Origin: Lineus longissimus
Lineage: Eukaryota; Nemertea; Pilidiophora; Heteronemertea; Lineidae
Reading direction: 5' to 3'
Assembly: GCF_910592395.1 (NCBI RefSeq)
Contig: NC_088317.1
Coordinates: 4,030,001-4,094,000 of the forward strand
Length of the DNA: 64,000 bases
Position 1 is the first letter of the stretch. Each line of letters opens with the position of its first letter. The translations under genes and the position numbers were made by a program. The notes below the pieces were generated by a model. It did not search any database. It was given only the letters and a program-made list of their open reading frames with translations, and had not been told where the DNA came from. This document shows, one piece after another, positions 59,327-64,000 of the stretch.

Positions 59327-61760
59327 ATGGCTGAAGGTGAGATTCTTCTCCTTCTTCTGCGTTCAAAACGTTTTTTAGGGGAGTAATGGCAATGGGCTTT
59401 AAGAATGTGATTTCTCCCCATAAAATGAAATGTCAAAGCCTGTGTTAAATTCTAGGTTCTCCTCAATTTTGTGTACATAGGTCACAGTAAAATTATTACA
59501 AGGCGAGCTCACTGATATATCTATGGTCATAGGTCATCATCTTGGTTGATTTTGATTATGATATTGAATCGAAATAAAAAAACATTTTCATATTTTCAGG
59601 AGGTCAAAATCCTGATGAGAACTTTGAGGTGATTGATCTTTCCGAAATCCGGAATGCAGCCTGGTTGCGGAGAATGGCAGGTGACATTCAAAAAGCGTCG
59701 GCAGCAAAGCAGATCACTTTTGGAGGTGTAGGAGGATGGTATGTGTCCTCATACAAGATACTTCATATTAAATTAAGGCCGGGTCTATTTGGCAAACCGC
59801 TCGCCGAACAGGCATCTTTTTTTGTCCTGTTTGGAGAGCCGCTTGCCAAACAGCACTAAAAAGCCACCCTGTTCGGCCAGCCGGGCTTGCAAACAGGTAA
59901 AAAATCTACCCTGTTTGGCAAGCTGGAGACTCTACTTTAACCCTTTCACTGCCGGTAGCTTCTAATTTTTAGCTACCTCACCTGCCGGTAGGTTTCTTTG
60001 TTTTAACATGATTTTGAGTATGGATATTTCTCCACCCTGTAGAGAGAAAGCCTCTGGAGATAGAGCAAAACAATGTATATAAAAGTTGTTCAGTGTTGCC
60101 TAATCTTCAAAATGGGACCATAATTTGCCCTAATTTGCATACCGCCATCTTGAATTTATAATGAGGACGACAATTTTTTTAAAAAAACTATGTAATTGGC
60201 AAAACACAATATACACACTCTCATTATCGCTAATTTGTTCATCATTTACATCAAAGTCAGGATCTAAATCATCATCATCGACGAACTCCTCACCAGAGTC
60301 CGAATCGTTCACTTTATCCAGCTCATCAAGGACCTCAGACACAGTCAGTTTCTTCTTGGTCATTTTGGCTTCAAATTACTCGATAAACTTCCAAACATCG
60401 AAATATAAAACCCTCCGCCATATTTTGCTGAACCATCTATACTACCGCGCCATCTATCAAACTTTAAGCTAACCACGCTCAATAACGAAATTTCAATGGT
60501 TTTATAGTGTATGGATAATTGTCGCAGAAGTGCGCCTCTGGCAGTAAAGGGAATAATATTGATTGTCGCAGAAGTGCGCCTCCGGCAGTGAAAGGGTTAA
60601 GATTAATGAGTTTGGCTCTCCATTCAGGACAAGAAAAAGTCGCTGTTTGGTAAGCCGGGCTTGCCAAGTAGTCACTTCCTTTAATTAAATGACAACAGCT
60701 TCTGGCTTATACTGAATGTCAATCATTTCATTTACTAGGCAACATGGGCGTGGAATCGGGAATCACAATTTGGAAAAGAGTATTACCCCAAGACCTTGTT
60801 AGGAAAAGAATATGTGACCCGCCATGGTAAAATGAGTCGCATGTCGCTCCTGGCTTGACAGGTTGAGACGGATTGGTTGTTCATTTCACTATTGTCTGCC
60901 TTTTGTGAAATCTGAATATATCAATTTCTTCTATTATGTCCAGGTGTCATTTTAGGCTCATCTTCTGTGCGACATGCGACTTATTTTGCCTTGGTGGGTC
61001 ACATATCGTATTTTTGAAATATCTCCAGGTTTATATTTTTCATCTTTTTCAGGGCAACTGGCTACGTGTGTTCAAAAATAGGGAAGGCTGCAGCCACAGC
61101 TATCGGTGGAAGTTTAATACTTCTTCAAATAGCGCATTATAAAGGTTATATTAAGATTGACTGGAACAAAGTGGAGAAGGAATGGAAATCGACAAAGACT
61201 CAAGTTAGACAAACTGCCGGTACAGACTGGGAATATTATATTGAGGAAGTAAGTAAATAGTACGCTGAAGAATTGTCTTAAAACATCTGAGCAACATTAG
61301 AAAATGGTTATGCCTGTTCATTTAGGGCTGAAATAGGAGGCTTTTTGTCCCTTTGATTTTGAACATGTCTAAATGTAAAACAGAATTCGGCCCAAAGCTA
61401 CGATGTTATGTTGATTCCCCTTTGTATGTGATTGGCGATTACATGTATAGAGCCTGTGATACAAGTATGGAGCATGATGGATTGCTGCTCAAAAGTGACG
61501 TCACTGAGCAAGCTCTGTTTTGATAACAGAAATATTAGGCTTTGAAGTTATGAAATATGTATAGGCTTTGGGTTTTGAATTATTCCGATGATGAAAGAAA
61601 TTCTTTGCTCGTTCATCTGTGACTACCAATAATGAGATTTGACTGACATTTTCTTATTCGAATAATATCCTTATATTTTCAGACGCGAACATTTGTGAAA
61701 AAGAATATGTTTCTAGCTGGTGGATTTGCTGGAGGATTCTTGATAGGTCTGGCATCATAG
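59327..61760 (+). CDS. FUNDC1: FUNDC1 mitophagy receptor (4 exons, complete)
   Basis: The coding exons are 59327-59336, 59600-59738, 61053-61248 and 61683-61760; phases agree and the product is 140 residues (human FUNDC1 155). FUNDC1 is an outer-mitochondrial-membrane protein that recruits LC3 under hypoxia. The LIR motif is present as F12-E-V-I15 in 'ENFEVIDLSE'. The FUN14 domain follows: 'QITFGGVGGWATGYVCSKIG', 'AAATAIGGSLILLQIAHYKG' (membrane segment), 'YIKIDWNKVEKEW', and the C-terminal membrane segment 'MFLAGGFAGGFLIGLAS', where the final GLAS matches the family end exactly. Exon 1 has only 10 coding bases (M-A-E-G). Human Tyr18, Ser17 and Ser13 have no counterparts here. A piggyBac-type element sits in intron 2 and a hairpin MITE just before exon 3. 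FUNDC2 is the alternative name, but invertebrates generally have one gene. Confidence 0.96.
59765..59936 (+). repeat. 'GTTTGGCAAGCCG' repeat cluster interrupted by piggyBac-type element
   Basis: Variants of 'ctgtttggcaagc' (tatttggcaaaccg, ctgtttggagagccg, ctgttcggccagccg, ctgtttggcaagctg) recur at about 30-40-bp intervals here, and again at 60645-60672 ('ctgtttggtaagccgggctt') beyond the transposon at 59941-60596. The transposon therefore landed inside a pre-existing repeat. Confidence 0.7.
59937..60600 (-). mobile_element. piggyBac-type element with TTAA duplication and remnant ORF
   Basis: TTAA at 59937-59940 and 60597-60600 flank perfect 15-bp inverted ends 'ccctttcactgccgg' / 'ccggcagtgaaaggg', matching the CCY...GGG style of piggyBac. 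A minus-strand ORF starting at 60363 encodes a short acidic region (LTVSEVLDELDKVNDSDSGE, then a D-rich run) resembling the N-terminus of piggyBac transposases and is cut off soon after; the catalytic domain is absent. Subterminal 'gaagtgcgcctc(t/c)ggcag' is repeated. It is a deletion derivative unable to mobilise itself. Confidence 0.85.
60814..61002. mobile_element. Hairpin MITE family, divergent copy 3 (TSD ATAT)
   Basis: The ends 'gtgacccgcc' and 'ggtgggtcac', the subterminal 'gagtcgcatgtcgc' / 'gcgacatgcgact', and the shared core 'cttgacaggttgagacgga' and 'ttgttcatttcactattgt' relate it to 22550 and 41686. ATAT flanks both ends. It lies 50 bases before FUNDC1 exon 3. Confidence 0.85.
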
Positions 61761-61851
61761 TGACGATGGAGAGGTGATTCGCATTGAGATTCGTGTGCAT
61801 AACTACCAGGGAATGGAACTAGTGTGTCATGTAAATGTCAGTGGAGAAAAC

Positions 61852-61857
61852 AATAAA
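61852..61857 (+). terminator. Candidate poly(A) signal of FUNDC1
   Basis: AATAAA about 90 bases after the stop. Another at 63606-63611 would place the whole foldback element below in the 3' UTR. Confidence 0.4.
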
Positions 61858-61978
61858 CTTGGGCTAGTTGCAAAGAAGACAAGTAAAAAGGTCATGAATG
61901 ATCCTGAGGATTTATCTATGTTTACTTACAAGGTTGCAACTAAAGTTTCTTCGGACAGAATGAGATGGACTTGGAGAA

Positions 61979-62911
61979 CTATGGCAAGCCAAAGCGGAAT
62001 TTATTCAAGACTTTAGAATTACCATTCAAGAAGTTAAATATAAGTTCAAGAAGGAAATATATGTTCAAGACTAAAATATGTTCAACCTTGAATAAAATAT
62101 GTTCAACCTTGAATAAAATATGTCCAACCTTGAACAAAATATATTCAACCTTGAACAAAATATACTCAAGACTCACGTGACCATATTCAAGACGCACGTG
62201 ACCACAAAATTGATGACGTAGTTGCTCATGTTTTGATGCTTTACGGACTTTCCCGAACCCGCGTCCAGACTTTCCCGAACCCATGGTACTTGTGTTGCGT
62301 TTCGGAGCTCGAATTGTTCGCACGAAGGTTTTGACACATGGTTGTACACGTACCGAGCCGCCTACACCTGACATGTACTGTAATCCTACACATCATGACA
62401 TGGATGCCGAGTGAATGTCAGAGTCGATACATGTTTCACAGACATATCAGGCAAATTATAGGTTCAAAATGCGCAATGCCTCTCACCTTTCATACCACTG
62501 TATCGGATTCTCGTTGTCTTTTGACATGTTTGAGTGTTTAGGCTATACAGGCAATCAATCACGTCGTGAAACAGAATGCATCAGAAGTACCACAGATTCT
62601 ACGCTCTACGTCATCAATTTTGTGGTCACGTGCGTCTTGAATATGGTCACGTGAGTCTTGAATATGGTCACGTGAGTCTTGAATATATTTTGTTCAAGGT
62701 TGAATATATTTTGTTCAAGGTTGGACATATTTTATTCAAGGTTGAACATATTTTATTCAAGGTTGAACATATTTTATTTAAGGTTGAAAACATTTGATTC
62801 AAGGTTGAACATATTTTAGTCTTGAACATATATTTCCTTCTTGAACTTATATTTAACTTCTTGAATGGTTATTCTAAAGTCTTGAATAAATTCCGCTTTG
62901 GCTTGCCATAG
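61979..62911. mobile_element. Foldback transposon with minisatellite arms (TSD AGAA)
   Basis: The ends 'ctatggcaagccaaagcgg' and 'ccgctttggcttgccatag' are perfect inverted repeats. The arms (about 240 and 310 bp) pair over their length; each contains a ~20-bp tandem repeat 'aaaatatgttcaaccttgaa' (4-6 units) and 'cacgtgaccatattcaaga' repeats. The ~390-bp middle is unique, with no convincing ORF. AGAA flanks both ends. Inverted arms built from tandem repeats are typical of Foldback-type elements. Confidence 0.88.
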
Positions 62912-64000
62912 AGAACCAAGATACAGTATCTGTGTCTGCAGACCGAACAAACATTTAGACTTGTTACTGACATTGCCTAAAACGTTACCTCAACTGTAGG
63001 GGTAGTGATTGCCTTTACTATATGTTGTGACGAAACATACTTTCAGTGTCTTTTCTGGCTTTTGATAAAACGCGTCGGACCGACTGGCTTTGCTTCACTT
63101 TTTCTCTGGATGGACGATCGGTGTGCTATTGTGTTTGTATATTGTGGTTTGAATTTTGTTTGTAGTTGATTCCCGATATTACATGTCCAACTCTGTGTGT
63201 TATTGTTCTGGTAAAAGATTACTGAAAGATTGGTAATGGTAAGTGCGGTTATTGGATAGGTTTTTCTTAGCAATTTCCTTGTGACAATTCTTGGTCCCTG
63301 TCATATAGAGATTCATCACATACCAAGTTTGTATTTGTAAATTAGAGGTTTGTTTTGCAAGTGGTCTTTGTCGTAAAGGAGAGAACTTTGATGCATGTTT
63401 TGGGGGCGTCTTGGTCATTAAAGAGAAGACCTTGATGCATGGTGGGAATGTTATTTTTTTGGCATTTGGATTGTTATGTATGTTGATGTATTGAGTCCAG
63501 GTGTACCTGCAATTGGGGCAAACGTACACATATGAAACTGGATGATATTGCTATCATGTAACCTATAATATTTTTACAAACTCTGTACACTATGTCATTT
63601 TCGAAAATAAAATTGCATTTAAAGAAATCTCAGCCTCTGGTGTAATCTTTGAACCATCCTGCGTCCACATATACAGCCCTGTTGGTGTCTTCTTTTTATA
63701 AGTACCTACCTCACATGGTTGGCTGGAGATGGGAATCCATGTGTGAACTGCAGATCTCCTTGCAGGTTCTAAATGCTACACTCAATACCAAAGCAGGCTA
63801 CTCCAAGATGCAGGGCTGTTTGAGGGAAAATGTGTTGAAGACCCAATCAAATGTAGAATCTCTTGAAAATTGCCATGAACACATCGCCACACATCATCAT
63901 CAATGGGTGAGTTCACATTTGATGGTGTGTTATGATTGAGGAATCTGTTACCACTTTCAACTCCTGGCCAAAGTGTAAATGATACAAAATAATATAAAAA
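62912..64000. other. Right-edge region without recognised gene
   Basis: I saw no coding exon of a known family. A 96-codon frame at 63649-63939 has no splice context or motif that I recognise. AATAAA at 63606-63611 may serve a long FUNDC1 transcript. Confidence 0.4.

Noticed and set aside
63649-63939. 96-codon plus-strand frame near the right edge
   Set aside because: No domain and no evidence of splicing; cannot be supported as a gene.

Overview
This is nuclear DNA from an animal, most likely a marine invertebrate. Protein-coding genes are split by GT-AG introns, coding exons match bilaterian families, intergenic and intronic DNA is AT-rich, and short DNA transposons, foldback elements and tRNA-derived SINEs are dense. 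I cannot fix the phylum from sequence alone. No prokaryotic, viral or CRISPR feature was seen.

Layout: (1) 874-1233, minus: first coding exon of TMEM164; the rest of the gene lies off the left edge. (2) 2998-4478, plus: complete 4-exon CLNS1A (pICln, methylosome assembly chaperone), head-to-head with TMEM164. (3) 8111-16322, minus: complete 8-exon mitochondrial carrier of the SLC25A14/SLC25A30 group, with a decayed copy of one exon inside it. (4) 17515-19860, plus: divergent 4-exon TCTP (TPT1-like) gene, head-to-head with the carrier, with a TOP-like pyrimidine start. (5) 26644-57961, minus: complete 22-exon KDM6/UTX H3K27 demethylase, reconstructed at 1350 residues with all exon phases agreeing. 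Its 15.9-kb intron 4 holds repeats and unassigned ORFs. (6) 59327-61760, plus: complete 4-exon FUNDC1 mitophagy receptor, head-to-head with KDM6.

The genes do not form an operon or pathway. Two are mitochondrial (carrier, FUNDC1), and KDM6 and pICln act in chromatin and spliceosome/methylosome biology. From memory, two adjacent pairs are also neighbours in human: KDM6A-FUNDC1 on Xp11 and TPT1-SLC25A30 on 13q14. This suggests old microsynteny.

The most notable non-genic structures are: a 933-bp foldback element with minisatellite arms beyond FUNDC1; a family of 4-bp-TSD hairpin elements (three copies); two TTAA-flanked piggyBac-type elements, one with a remnant acidic ORF; a 128-bp higher-order repeat made of four ~32-bp monomers in a KDM6 intron; and a tandem duplication that copied a KDM6 splice acceptor plus the start of its exon, now carrying an in-frame stop.
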